DNA from: Nannochloropsis oceanica
Lineage: Eukaryota > Sar > Eustigmatophyceae > Eustigmatales > Monodopsidaceae
Length of the DNA: 64,000 bases
Assembly: GCA_004519485.1 (NCBI GenBank)
Contig: CP038132.1
Location: 186,001-250,000, forward strand
Reading direction: 5' to 3'
Made by a program: the position numbers and the translations under genes. Every line of letters starts with the position of its first letter. The stretch's first letter is position 1. Positions 49,065 to 60,398 of this stretch are shown piece by piece. The notes beneath the pieces were generated by a model. The model was not told the DNA's origin. It did not search any database and saw only the letters and a list, made by a program, of their open reading frames with translations.

Positions 49065-51452
49065 CTACACTACATGATCTTTGGCTTCCCCCTCCGTTTC
49101 ACTCTTACCCTGCTCCTCGAGCAATTTCACCAAAAATGCGTGCACCTCCGCCGCCGATGGTCGCTGTCTCGGATCCACATGCCAACACTGTCGGAGTACC
49201 TGTTGAAGCCTGAACGGTATAGAAAGAGACCAGGGATCATTTCCCCCTACGTCACCCTCCCCAAAAGATGGCCGACCCCCCTCCACAATATGCTGGACCA
49301 AATCCTGTGATCGCAAGGAAGTGAAAGGCTCATGGTGGAAAGGCACTTCCATGGTCATCACCTCATGCAAAACCAATCCTAAGGAATATACATCCATCGA
49401 GGGGTGGTACCTGGTCGCTCTCCCCGCCAGTACCTCAGGAGGAGCCCAATTAATGGTACTGGGAAGGACAGGTCCACCGCCCACTGGCACCGCTCCTGCC
49501 CTCCTGCATTCTCCGACATCTCCTAATTTGACGGAGAGTTTGGCAGTCACGAGAAAATTGAGAGATTTAATGTCACCGTGCACCAGTCCATGGGCATGTA
49601 AATGGCAGACACCCGCTGCGCACTCAAGCATAAATTGGAGGCGTAGGACCCGAGGGAGAGCGAGGGGGAGGGGGGGTTCGAGACCATTCGCTTCGTCTGC
49701 GCCGCTTCGTCGTTCACTCATTTTCCCTTCTCCGCGGCTGTTACATCTATTCTCAAGACGCAACCGCTGTGCTGCTTCACTGTCCTCGTCGAAGTCCTCC
49801 TCCTCCTCCTCCTCCTCCTGCTCGTTCTCGTCGTTGTCGTTCCCTTCGCTGTCATTGTCTTCCGCACGCAAGTCTTGCTTCTTGATCCCGCCATCGCATA
49901 GATGTGTGTCCATATCCTTCCCTCCCTCCTCCTCCTTCTCCTTGTCATCAACATTCCCCGCTGCCACCGTCACCACTACCCCCGGCTGCTGCCACACCTT
50001 CTTTTTCGCTCTCTCGTCCTCCCCCTCTTCCTGACCATGCTGCTGCTGCTGCTGCTGCTGCCACCGTCGTTCCCTTTCTTTCCGCACCTGTTCCCTCTTA
50101 AACCTCTTCAAAAAATCGAACATCGATCCATGTTCGCACAACTCCGTGACCAAACAGGCCGCTGGAGGCATGATCGCGACCCCAAGACACTTCAATACAT
50201 TCGGGTGTTGTCTTAGTGAGTACAGCATCCGCGCCTCCTGGAAAAACTCTCGGAGGATGACGGCGTCGAGCTCCATGGCAAAAAGCATTTTGACTGCCAC
50301 TGTCCTAGAATTCCACTCTCCGACATAGACACGACTGTTGCTGCCTGAGCGATATTTAAGATCGGTTCGGAGGAAAATTTGGCCGAAAGGGATAATGGGA
50401 ACCCGCTCCCGAGTCAGTGCTAGCACGGGAGGGGTGGGAGGAGGAGTGGAGGAAGAGGCGCCCTCTGGGGTGGTTTCAAGTTGATACATCAAGCTTGCGA
50501 GCTCGGAGGCAGGAGCTTCTAGAAGGCCGTCCCCCCAGACGTCCAGCAGAGGAGTGTTTAAATTCCCCGCCCATCCATGCGGATCGTGATAGAGGCCTTG
50601 CCACCATTGGGAATCCATGACCAGGGCACGGTAGACGACAAAGGGGTAAATGGCCCAGAGAAGTAATGACCAGGTTGTCCACAGCAGGCAGGGGCCCGGG
50701 AGGAAGCAATGTGCGACGAGGAGGGCTTCCCGAAGGACGAGGGTTGCGAACACGGCGGACATGAGTAGAGCGATGGGCAGAACGGCAGGGCGGCGGGGAA
50801 GGTGTTTCATAGGTGCAAAGGCCAGAAGCATGTAAGCGAGAAGGGGGGGGAATAGGTAAACAAATGCAATGATGTCGCCGACGGTGTTGGTTTCTTCCAC
50901 AGCTCGGAGGAGAGGGACACAGTACCATGCAAGGAAGGAGATGAGGGCCCACATGACGGCGTAGGTGAAACTGTATTGAATCGTCGCGAGGCCCACACCA
51001 TGATGAAGAAGGAAGATGGTAAGTCCTTCGGTGATGAGTCGGGATAAGGCCCAGCAGAGTGCCGCGATGGCGGGGGGGAGTTGCCCGCCGAAGGCTAGGG
51101 AGAGGGCAACGGTTAGAACGTCGACAAAGGCCGTGGCGAAAAAAAGGGAGTAGTAGAAGGGGAAAATGAGGGATGAAGTGGCCGCCGCGGCCTCTGCCGA
51201 GGAGGAAGATAAAACGAAGCTTCTGGAGGCAGAAGAAAAGGATCGAGCGAGGCGTTTGCGGTAGTACATATAGAGGAGCACGATGATCACAGCGCCAGTC
51301 TTGATGCAGGCTTCGACAGTCACGTAGATGCTGCCCGAGATCTGAGAGGGCTGGTTTCCGCACATTGGCGTATATTCGGACGTGTGCAGCAGGGGCGATG
51401 GGGAAGCAGTTGCCTTTGCGGCCCTCGCCACGTCGCGCAAGAACCGGCGCAT
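49065..51452 (-). CDS. Seven-transmembrane protein with C-terminal TKL-like protein kinase
   Basis: A single exon of 795 residues. Seven hydrophobic helices occupy about 41-64, 97-121, 126-149, 155-180, 192-214, 223-250 and 256-279. The kinase domain follows (about 357-785): Gly loop GSNSRVYVGEW, VAVK (K388), helix-C Glu in FFQEARML (E406), catalytic loop LVHGDIKSLN (D627; HGD replaces HRD), metal loop GDVGE (D645; DVG replaces DFG), WAPPEVL and DVYSLGLVLHEV, with the TKL-type end CWHVDPRQRPSAAEV. All ATP- and metal-binding residues are present, so it is probably active. An acidic, Gln/Glu-rich insertion of about 140 residues sits between helix D and helix E. A 7TM receptor fused to a kinase in one chain suggests direct signalling at a membrane; ligand and compartment are unknown. 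Confidence 0.85.
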   Translation of the reverse strand: MRRFLRDVARAAKATASPSPLLHTSEYTPMCGNQPSQISGSIYVTVEACIKTGAVIIVLLYMYYRKRLARSFSSASRSFVLSSSSAEAAAATSSLIFPFYYSLFFATAFVDVLTVALSLAFGGQLPPAIAALCWALSRLITEGLTIFLLHHGVGLATIQYSFTYAVMWALISFLAWYCVPLLRAVEETNTVGDIIAFVYLFPPLLAYMLLAFAPMKHLPRRPAVLPIALLMSAVFATLVLREALLVAHCFLPGPCLLWTTWSLLLWAIYPFVVYRALVMDSQWWQGLYHDPHGWAGNLNTPLLDVWGDGLLEAPASELASLMYQLETTPEGASSSTPPPTPPVLALTRERVPIIPFGQIFLRTDLKYRSGSNSRVYVGEWNSRTVAVKMLFAMELDAVILREFFQEARMLYSLRQHPNVLKCLGVAIMPPAACLVTELCEHGSMFDFLKRFKREQVRKERERRWQQQQQQQHGQEEGEDERAKKKVWQQPGVVVTVAAGNVDDKEKEEEGGKDMDTHLCDGGIKKQDLRAEDNDSEGNDNDENEQEEEEEEEDFDEDSEAAQRLRLENRCNSRGEGKMSERRSGADEANGLEPPLPLALPRVLRLQFMLECAAGVCHLHAHGLVHGDIKSLNFLVTAKLSVKLGDVGECRRAGAVPVGGGPVLPSTINWAPPEVLAGRATRYHPSMDVYSLGLVLHEVMTMEVPFHHEPFTSLRSQDLVQHIVEGGRPSFGEGDVGGNDPWSLSIPFRLQQVLRQCWHVDPRQRPSAAEVHAFLVKLLEEQGKSETEGEAKDHVV

Positions 51453-51958
51453 GGTTTATTTAGGGGGTATGCAGGAGAGGGCGTCACCCCACGTGGAACA
51501 ATGAATGCCCTTGTGTGCTGTGCTGCTGCTTGCTCCTGGCGCTTTCAGGTTTGCGGCACGGCCATGGGCGCTATGTTGAAAGACAGTCTGTACGTACGTG
51601 TGTGTGGTGGTATGGGTGGCCACTATGCTGGAGTGACAAGGCAACGCAATTGAAGCAAAGCAAGTGATATGCCACAGAAAATCCTCGATCAAGAATCGAG
51701 AAAAATGCCGAGACATTCTTGACCCACACGCTCGTCGAAGCCACAGATGTCCTTTGTGAGCTTTGTCAAGGGCGTGCTGTGCATGGATGCATCACTAATC
51801 ACAAGCTGCATTTCCTCACCATTTTAACTGGACCCTTCGCGTTTCTCATTCATTCTGCTGCCTTCATAAATCAAGCAGGGAGCCGACGTCGCGTGCAACG
51901 ACATTCTCACCTCATTGTTCCAAGGGCACCTGCCTCTACTCTGACTAACAGAACGACC
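51453..51958. other. Intergenic, divergent promoter region
   Basis: Between the 7TM-kinase and the 212-aa plastid protein. An in-frame extension of the latter to 51719 is open but does not resemble coding sequence with a leader. Nothing else is seen. Confidence 0.4.
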
Positions 51959-52597
51959 ATGCATCCGCGCGGTTTCCTCCTCTTACTTTACACCTATTCT
52001 TCGGCCAGTGCTTTTTTCCTCGGCGGCGGCGCTCCCACCTTGATCATATCCCGCAGCCGCAGGACGCCCTCCTTGTCCTCCTCCCTCCACATGAGCCGAG
52101 ACTGGTTCACAGATGCCGCTGGCGAAGCCCTTATTCCAGACGACAAACTCAACTTTGTGCACGATTTTCTGGACAACAAGGGAAAGAACGTAGTGCGTGG
52201 CCCCGCGCAAGTGACAGCACCTGATGGACGCTTGCTCGACGTGCTGCCGGGGGAAGAGGTTGAGATTATCGGTGGCATGGTCTACCGCACGTATCTCAAC
52301 GGATTTCCGGCTGTAAACGAAGCGCGTCTTCGTCAAGAAAGGCAAGTGGTATTGGAGATCAAGTGGGGTGATAACTGGGAGACAGAGGGCTTCACCTTGG
52401 AAGTGATGGGTGTGACGGGGCCGTCGTGTGAGATTTATACGAATCGGTTTTGCGAGGCAACGGGGTGTACTCCCAAGGGCCCTATGGTTGTGAAACCTGC
52501 TTATTTTGAAGTGCCCTTGACAGTTAATACTCAAAACGTAGAGGCGGTGGAAAAGCTGCGACAGGTCCAGCTTGGGACAGCGTCAATTGAATTTTGA
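51959..52597 (+). CDS. Orphan plastid-targeted protein, 212 aa
   Basis: A single exon. The start at 51959 gives a textbook complex-plastid leader: MHPRGFLLLLYTYSSASAFF, a signal peptide with Phe directly after SASA, then a Ser/Arg-rich transit part (TLIISRSRRTPSLSSSLHMS). The mature domain contains IPDDKLNFVHDFLDNKGKNV, a segment with GEEVEIIGGMVYRTYLNGFP and a beta-rich C-terminus (VVLEIKWGDNWETEGFTLEV, CEIYTNRFCEATGCTPKGP). Four Cys in the last third may be redox-active or bind metal. I do not recognise the family. The soluble character and leader suggest a stromal or thylakoid-associated role. Confidence 0.75.
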   Translation: MHPRGFLLLLYTYSSASAFFLGGGAPTLIISRSRRTPSLSSSLHMSRDWFTDAAGEALIPDDKLNFVHDFLDNKGKNVVRGPAQVTAPDGRLLDVLPGEEVEIIGGMVYRTYLNGFPAVNEARLRQERQVVLEIKWGDNWETEGFTLEVMGVTGPSCEIYTNRFCEATGCTPKGPMVVKPAYFEVPLTVNTQNVEAVEKLRQVQLGTASIEF

Positions 52598-53020
52598 GGG
52601 AGAAAGAGGTTAGCCGAGCGATCTCCTCTCCTCTTTTGTTGTTGTACCCATAGCCATATGGATAAAACCACGGGCCGAAGAAGCCGCGAGAATAGCAGAG
52701 AGAAAAACTGCGGGGGCATCAGCACCAGTAGCTGCAGCAGCACCGTGAATCGAAGTGAAGTAGCGTATGAGGAGGACTCTATAATAGAGGATGACTGAGG
52801 AATGAATAGCCATACTCGATGTACCAACCTACTGAAATAGAGCGCGTGTTTCATTCTTCTTTCTTTAGGTTGTAAGCTTTCGTTGCTGGCTTCATATACA
52901 CTTAACGCACACACACACATGCACATACTACTTTCGCCTCCTCTACTGACTACTCCTTCTAATAACAAAAATCATTCCCCTTCCTCCCTCAGTCTCTAAG
53001 TATCCTCCTTCCCTGAATAC
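52598..53020. other. Intergenic between convergent genes
   Basis: 3' flanks of the plastid protein gene and of Dbp9. No gene or repeat is seen, apart from a short CA run (about 52907-52919). Confidence 0.4.
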
Positions 53021-55875
53021 CTAATGCCGATGGTGAAGCTTATACTGCTTTCGAGTTACGCGGGGCTTGGGATTAAACTTGCCTTTTTTGTGCATCTTCT
53101 GCCATCTTACCCTACCTGCCGTACTCTCCCCAAGGTCATCCCCCTCCGCATAAATCCGCTGGTCTAGCGGCACTCCTCCGTCTCCCCCTTCCTTCCCCTC
53201 GTCCTCCTCATCAAACGCATCTTCAACCTCCTCCGCCTTCCTCTTCCCCTCACCTCTCTCTTCCTCCTCTTCGTCCTCCTCAACCCCAAACTGCTGCAAA
53301 GGATCATTATCCTTTCTCCTCTGCGGGTCCGCCCCCTGCCCCACCGCCCGCTTCTTCCCCGCCCTCCTCCTCCTCTTCCTCTTCTTCGCCGCCGGATCCA
53401 CTCCAACCCGCATCCCTTCCGGCAAGAGATAATCAGGAATATGCTTTAAATGCCCCTGCACACGGTGCGAAGGCAAGAGGCCTTTATCATGCCTCAGCAC
53501 CTGGAACTCATGCGGGTTTGCCGCAAAATGACTTTTCAAGGCCTCGGAATTCATCAACTCCTGCTTTATCTCCGTCAACCTCGCTTCCTTGACCGCTACT
53601 TTGGTCACAGCCCGTCGGATGTCTTCCACTCGGTATCGAAAGCCTTCCAGCTCCTTCAAATCGAAGGCCAGCGGGGTGGGTTGCGCTCGCAAGGACCCTC
53701 CCCATCCTCCTGCTTCTCCTACTCCGCCAGCACCCATATTTTCGAGGGGGGTATCTCCTTCCATAGGGGCAAGGGCGGGTTGGGTCGCTTGGACTTCTGC
53801 CAGAACTTCCCACTGGCTCGGGTCGTCTTTGTTAAGGAGGGAAAGGGCAGTACCGTTCGCCCCGCCACGGGCCGTGCGACCGATGCGATGGGTGTAGGCA
53901 CGCGCGGTGCGGGGAAAGTCGACATTGACTACGAAATTGACGGCTTGGAAGTCAATGCCACGATGGACACCATACTCTGTTTTTTTGGGGGAAAGAAGAA
54001 GAAGAAAGGAAGAAAATCTAAGACAAGTGAAAGCCCGCGGGTGGGAGGAAAGGAGGAAGGGAAGGGAGGATGCATGTGTAGGGAAAGAAGAAGTACCGTG
54101 GGCGCGAGAGCGAGTGTGGACCCGCTACTGGCACCCAGGCCATGCCTTCACAAGGGTAGAAGTTATACAGAAATAACGACACCTTCAAAAGAAGCTCGGC
54201 CCTTTCCCGCAACCCTCAGAGAGTGGAAACAACAAGTCAAACAGAGGAGGTCCTGAGACGCCCTCATCCTGGCTGGTGTGTCTTCAATGTGTTTTAAGAG
54301 GGTGCATTTACTCTGGCACGGTTCTCTTCGAAAGTCGTCAACGGAGACAGACCACCTTCGCTTCACACATGCGGTTTTATGATTTTCGAACTTGTCTCAT
54401 GCGAGGAAATAGTATTGAAGGAGAGGCAAAAGAGGAAAAGGCTCTCTGTGGCATCCATACATACAATTACGCATTACTCAATCATTTACACATTCCCTCA
54501 TTCTCTCGTGATGAGCGATGAGGCGTATAGCGAAATACTTGGGCAACCGCCCCTTTCTCTCCCCCCCCCAAAATCTCTTACCTTTCTCATCTCCCGCTTC
54601 GTCCTCATCCTCCTTCGCCGCCGGCTTCTTCGCAGCTATTGCTGCCTTTCTTCCCTTCTTCTTCCCCTCCTTCTTTTTCTCGCCTTCCATGTCCTCCACT
54701 TCCCCCACAACGTCATCCTTGTTCTTCTCCGCCTCCTCTTCCTCCGCCTCATCCTCCTTCTCCTCCTGTTCCTCCTCCTCCTTCTCGCTGTCACTTCCCG
54801 CCCCACACGCCGCATCCATGCTCTCATCCGTTGCAATCAAAAAGTCAAAAATACCTCGGTTGAACTCTTGCAACGTGTGTAACCTCGAGTTCAGGGGCAA
54901 CTCTGCATTCAATACCGCCGAACGAATCGAAAATTGTTCCAAAAACAATTTTAGCCTATAACACGCATCGAGGCTGTTCACAAAGAAGAGCCCCTTGCCC
55001 TCCAGGACCCCCAGCTTCAGAAATACAAATACCAACAACAATTTATCTGCCTCAGGCAGCGCAACATAAAATTGCAGGAGCTCGCCATCGGTACGTCCTT
55101 CTTCAAGCTTCAATACGGCTGGGCTATGCAGAACAACGCGTTTCAAATCGTCAAGTTCAGGAGAAAGAGTCGCGGACATCAGCATGCCTTGATAAATGCG
55201 AGGTAAAGCGGCCACGACCTGCTTCACGTCCTCGTCGTACCCAAAGGAGAGGATCAAATCTGCTTCATCCATTACTAAGGTTTGCACAGAGTCTTTTAAC
55301 TTGACGTTCTCTGCTTGCAAGTGGGAGAGAAGCCTGGAAGGAGTGGAAATGAGGATGTCGGGCCGGTCGCGGAGCAAGGCCTGTTGCGCACTCATCGTCG
55401 CCGCATCCCCGCCCCCCACCAAGGCTTGCACATTCACCACATCACGACAGTAGTAAGTAAGGTCCCAAAATGTGCGAAAAGTCTGATCACATAGCTCCTT
55501 GGTCGGCACCAGCACTACGGCCAAGACCCCACCTTGTTGCCGTGCGGTAGATGCCGTTGGGGTTTGCTTCCTCTTGCCTGCGCGCGTGGTAGATGCCGTG
55601 GTGGCTGCAGCACTCGTTGTGTTCTCTACCGCAGTGGCTGCCTCTGTCTTGTACAGCAAAACCTTGTGCAGCGTGGGCAGGGCAAAGGCGGCGGTCTTGC
55701 CAGACCCCGTGCGCGCCCGTACTAGCAAGTCCTTTCCTTCCAACGCCAAGGGAATAGCCTTGCTTTGGACCAGAGTAGGATAGATGAAGCCCATGCGCGA
55801 CACTGCTTTGATCAGCCGCCGGTCCAGGCCAAAGTCAAAAGCACTGAACGTGCCAGCTTCCTTGTCGAGCAGCAT
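53021..55875 (-). CDS. DBP9: DEAD-box RNA helicase Dbp9/DDX56 (60S ribosome assembly)
   Basis: Nucleolar ATP-dependent RNA helicase needed for early 60S subunit maturation. Exons 55875-54582 and 53976-53021 join in frame to 749 residues across a 605-bp intron (GTAAGA/AACAG). Motifs: [25 protein letters not shown] (Q-motif region, split here for length), ARTGSGKT (I), VPTKEL (Ia), STPSRL (Ib), MDEADLIL (II), MSATLSP (III), [14 protein letters not shown] (IV), [20 protein letters not shown] (V) and [12 protein letters not shown] (VI). The acidic insertion after ATDES ([20 protein letters not shown]) before the GVhRGID motif is characteristic of Dbp9. The C-terminus is basic ([13 protein letters not shown]) and ends [14 protein letters not shown] likely 5' UTR acceptor (CTACACAG) sits 3 bp before the ATG, so a non-coding first exon probably exists. 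Confidence 0.94.
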
Positions 55876-56631
55876 AGCCTGTGTAGTTGGAAAGGGTGGG
55901 CGGTGGGTGGAGGGGAAAGTTGGCAGGGTGGGTGGACTAGATTGAGTGTGGTATGGATTCGCAATGAATATCGCAACGGCACATTTTGTCGGGATACGTA
56001 GATAGGTGATCTGCTTGGTTTGCGCTCCATACCAGCACGAACGCTCGAGGCATGGCCATAGAACATATACGACGCGAGGATACTGGCCCGGCACTTGTGA
56101 GACTGGGTCTCTGATTTCTCATCCTACTGAGGCCGAGAATGCAAGCGAACGGCTCACGAGCCTCGGTCTCCTTCCTCCTGGTCACCCCTTCTTTCCTGCA
56201 CAAGCAGTACATGATAGTGCCTTGATGCGGCAGGTCACCTTGCTGTCGTGCAGCGTCCTATTTGGCTTTGGTGGTCTGCGGCGGCCGGACGTTGTACAAG
56301 CCGTTAAAGGGCTTGGATGGTGGGGAGGCAAGAAGCGGGCATGGCGCGGGCTTCTTCGCTGAGGCTGCCTGTGAGGAGGAGGAGGAGGGTGTAGGAAAAG
56401 GGCTTTGCCAACGGAAGTACGGGTATAATTCAGCCCTTAGCCGAGCAGCATGATTGGCTGGTGCACGCTCAAGGACTGGGAAGCAGCTGAGGCTTCCTAC
56501 GACGCCTGCCCTCTCTCTGTCTCTGAACAAGAGAACTGTCACCACGATCAACTTTGCCTGTCTTACCCCTTTCCCTGCCTACCTTACACTTGCACAACAA
56601 CACAGGAAGTGATCGTTCTTCTTGTTCATCC
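55876..56631. other. Intergenic, divergent promoter region, 0.75 kb
   Basis: Between Dbp9 and ribosomal protein L27a. It should contain the 5' leader exon of Dbp9 and the L27a promoter. No coding region could be supported. Confidence 0.4.
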
Positions 56632-57317
56632 ATGGTAAGTGCTACAGCTCAGTCGAGACGAATGGAAGGGAGCGACGATTGATCCCAGCATCATCATCAG
56701 CCCGCATGCTCATTACCCTTCCTTTCCTCCCTACAGCCTTCGAGACTCTCTAAGAACCGAAAGAAGCGAGGGCACGTCTCTGCGGGGCACGGGCGTATCG
56801 GCAAGCACCGCAAGCATCCGGGTACGTCACAGGGATCTGAGGGAGGGGAGGGACGAAGTTGGGGTGGCAAGGATTTGGAACGCGGAGTAATTACCACTCT
56901 CGTACAACACGCGCTCTAATCTTACGTGTCTCTATTCCTTTTCTCCTCTCTTTCTTTCTCGCAGGTGGGCGTGGTAATGCTGGTGGTCAGCACCATCACC
57001 GCATCTTGATGGATAAGTACCACCCTGGTTATTTCGGTAAGGTGGGTATGCGCCACTTCCACGTCCTCAAGAACCGCACCTACACCAAGTCCGTGAACGT
57101 CGACAAGCTCTGGTCCCTTGCGGGTGCAGAAGCGTTCGAGGCAGCCAAGAATGGGGACAAGGCGCCTGTGCTGGATGTGACGCAGATGGGTTTTTTCAAA
57201 GTGTTAGGCAAGGGGAAGTTGCCCTCTGTGCCCCTGGTCGTGAAGGCCAAGTACTTTTCCAAGGACGCGGAGAAGAAGATTAAGGCGGCCGGGGGCGCAA
57301 CCCTTCTAACGGCGTAA
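56632..57317 (+). CDS. RPL27A: 60S ribosomal protein L27a (uL15), first exon only the ATG
   Basis: Exons 56632-56634 (ATG only), 56737-56821 and 56965-57317 join to 146 residues. The spliced start is [20 protein letters not shown], the exact pattern of eukaryotic L27a; then [20 protein letters not shown] across intron 2, [24 protein letters not shown], and [17 protein letters not shown] with [10 protein letters not shown] at the end. Intron 1 follows the start codon at once (ATG|GTAAGT), a feature common in ribosomal protein genes, where the first intron often holds expression signals. Donor 2 is GTACGT. Confidence 0.97.
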
Positions 57318-58222
57318 AGAGTGGAAAGGCTCGCATAAGGGTGGAGACAGGATGGAGGGACAGACAGACGCGGGGGGCGGCACGACAGACGGACTTTTTG
57401 TTGTTGGTAGGAAAAAAGCAACTTCACGAGTGGCCACGAGGGTGGGCTCGTGCTTTGCTAATAGAGGACTTATTTGAATAAAAAGAAAGAAGTTCGGGTG
57501 CCGACCCTTACAGAAGTGGTGCCGCTGGAGGGGATTTATTTTGTGGAGGGAGCGTCACCCTTGCATTGGTAATCACATCTACTTCCACCTGTTCTGTTGA
57601 TGTCATGAAACGAGTGAGGGCTTGGAGATACACTCGTCTCCTTTTGTTCATCATCCCACCCTTCTGTATTTTCCCTTACCCCCCTTTCCCCTCCCCCTGT
57701 CGAACGCCCTCCGCCCCTGCAACCTCCTCGCTCCTCCACCAGAAGACCCAAGGTCTCCTCAGAAAGAAGCAGATGCAGTCCATAGCACCTTTATTCAATA
57801 AATTATGAATATGCAAAATAGTCTGTGCATAGCATTGGAGTGGCTGCGCGGGAAGGATTCAGCTGCAGCCCCGGGTACAGTCTACGCCACAGACCTTGGA
57901 AGTATACGAGGAAGAGGAGGAGAAGGGGGTGAGGAGGAGGGGGGGGGGGGGGTAGCTCGCGCAGTAAACTGATAAATGATAAGGGCCGAGTCAGGATCGG
58001 ATGATCTTCAAACTTCCTTTTTTCTTTGCCTTTCTTGCTTTATCAAGGGTATGCGAGTCTCTTTTTCTGTTTCCTTTTCTCTTTTTCTTAAATCGAGCCG
58101 CAGTGGAAGTGGCAGTATCGTCCAGAAGCGAGACAGCAGGAAAGAAAACAAAAACTAATGCGGCAATCCGCGTTCAATCTATCCACCTGTCCTGCTCTCT
58201 TCAAGCCGCCATGGCGTTTCAT
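57318..58222. other. Intergenic between convergent genes, 0.9 kb
   Basis: Contains probable 3' UTRs, a T/C-rich patch near 57640-57760 and a 14-base G run near 57940-57953. No gene is supported. Confidence 0.4.
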
Positions 58223-59147
58223 TTAAGCCTTATTCATCTTCTGGATCCAGGCAGCAACGTGCAAGCCCCAGGAGATGGGCGTCAGGAAAGATCCAAGCAC
58301 GTATGCGGGGTAGATGCTGTGGTGGGGGAAGGGGGGGGGGGGGGGTGAACGGCGGTGCATAGAGGCGGGCCTTGTTTATCTGACATAGAAAGACCTCGAA
58401 GAAGAAGAAAGCAGGCAGGAAGGAAGGGAGGAAGGGCATTTTAAGATTTTAAATGACTAGGACTTATACGACCCTCCTCGTTCATCTCCCATGGCGCTAC
58501 TTCCGGAGGGCCGGGCCATCGCATGCATGTACAAGTCGGGAAAATCACAGGAAAAAGACAACAAGAAATTCAAAGGAAAAGAAGGACTCACGTGTCGACG
58601 GTGAGGGTGTTGAAGATGTTGGACTCGTGCGTGCAGTAGGAGCCCTGTAAATCGTGAAAGCATTCAAATGTAGAGGCAGCTTAGCGTCCTTCCGGTTTTC
58701 TTCTCTTTTCCGTTCATGCATCTACCTCTATTTCTTGCGCGCTCTCCCCCTCCCCCCTCCTTTTTTTCGCAAATCTGATATTTAAAAAAACGTACCACAA
58801 TGAGGGCGACGAGGGAGGCAGGGCCAAGCACACCGGAGGGGATCTTGGAAAGAAAGGGGCCCAGCACGACGGACGGGGGGGCCTTGCCTTCCCAGTAGGT
58901 GCTCTCCTCCATCATCTTCATGGTGCGGCCTGTCGGGGGGAGAGTTGAGTGAGTGTTCAGGAAGGCATTGTCTTGGCATGGGAGCCGTCTCCATGTCTAA
59001 ACTAGACACTCAATCTGCATGTCCTTCAAATGCTTGCTTACCGCGGGCGACGACGGGGCGGGCAGTGTGCACGGGCGCCTTGGGCATGAAAGCATTGGAA
59101 AAGTTGAACAGGGCGACGAGGGCCAGAAGGATGCAAAAGGTCTTCAT
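58223..59147 (-). CDS. Small plastid membrane protein with two helices (128 aa)
   Basis: Four exons, 59147-59042, 58929-58796, 58644-58592 and 58316-58223, join in frame to 128 residues. The leader [20 protein letters not shown] is a signal peptide with Phe after SNA, the complex-plastid signature, followed by a short transit part. The mature part ([20 protein letters not shown]) has a hydrophobic segment ([14 protein letters not shown]), then [20 protein letters not shown] and a second helix ([20 protein letters not shown]) ending KMNKA. Its size, thylakoid-type layout and plastid leader suggest a small photosystem or antenna-associated subunit, but I cannot name one. Intron 3 has a 15-base C run as its polypyrimidine tract. 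Confidence 0.72.
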
Positions 59148-60398
59148 TCTTGAAAAGACGTGAGTGTGTTGTGGGGATGCTACCTGTTCGGTAGGACGTG
59201 TAAACGTACAGAAGGAAAAGGATGAAAGATTAGGATGGTTGTCGCGCTGGCGGGAACAAGGTATGAAGAGGAGACACGAGCCAGCAAAGCAAGTTGTGTG
59301 GGCTAGATATGAGAAAGATGATGGGGAACTCCCCAGTCAAGCTTGGGATCAACTCCAGCCCATCTTGGTCTTCCCCACAGCTCCAGCGGGCGCTGTCGCT
59401 GGGTCAGGGAAAGGATAAGGAAGTGGGATCGGGCTTCGCCCACGTCTGATTGATGTTGCGAGCTTGCGCTGGTTGAGTCGCGTAACGCAGAATGCGTTAG
59501 CGGAGGAGCTTCTTATGAGTGCAATCTGCGGAAGGGCTTTTTATTGCGCGTGCCGAAGCGGGCTAACACTGCACCGTCGAGAACGTTGCACCTTCATGAA
59601 TAGAGTAATCAGCTTTCGAGCACCTGAACCACCTCGGGGCTTGTGGAATTCTGACTCACTATGGTCGTCCTAATTACGTTCCGATCTGTCTGTTAATTCA
59701 TCCCCTAGCACTTCAGTCATGATTCTCGGTGCGAGACCGCTTTCAAGTCACAGGACGAGTTTTAAAAAAACAAGACAGCTTCCCGGCGAGTAAAAATATG
59801 AGGACTGAACACACCGACGAGGAAATGTTTACCAAATACCGCTATTATTTCTTTTCCCCATTTTCTTGTTTTCTTGTTTGAATCAAGTCCTGGGTTCGTT
59901 TTCAGATTTGATCAGTATGAAGCAGGTTTACGCCGAAAGAACGGGAACGAGACAATAACTGCCTCTTACCTCTAGTTCCCTGACTCTCCTCAATCACACT
60001 GTGTATGGTACTGCTAATGATTACCACTGACCACTGCATATCACCCGAACACACGCCAGTACTTGCGCACTCTCCCCGGCCTGCCCTGCAGGGTTGTCGG
60101 GGCAAATTTCTTTCCCTTTGTCCTAACCATTCTTCTATCTTTCTCTCACAACGTTGCACTCACTGCGGTCGGCTACTCTCTAAAATAAAGGCTCCCTCTT
60201 CCTTCAACCTGTGTCGCTCATTATTGTCACATGTCACACGTTCCTCTGGACTTCTCGCTCGTCCAACCCACCATTGATTCTTCCTCTTGTCAAAACGCAG
60301 CTTTCACACCTTTCCCATATGAAATGTCTGCGGTCTTCCCACCATTTCTATTTCTGTACAGTATAATCCACTCCCTTTTCCACCCTGTCGACTATCGT
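59148..60398. other. Intergenic, 1.25 kb
   Basis: Between two leftward genes. Many short open frames exist but none with a plausible start, splice pattern or family match. It includes the promoter of the two-helix plastid gene at its left end. Confidence 0.4.

Noticed and set aside
56258-56551. Minus-strand 97-codon frame upstream of the L27a gene
   Set aside because: Low-complexity Ser/Pro content, in a region expected to hold the leader exon of Dbp9 and the L27a promoter; no homology seen.
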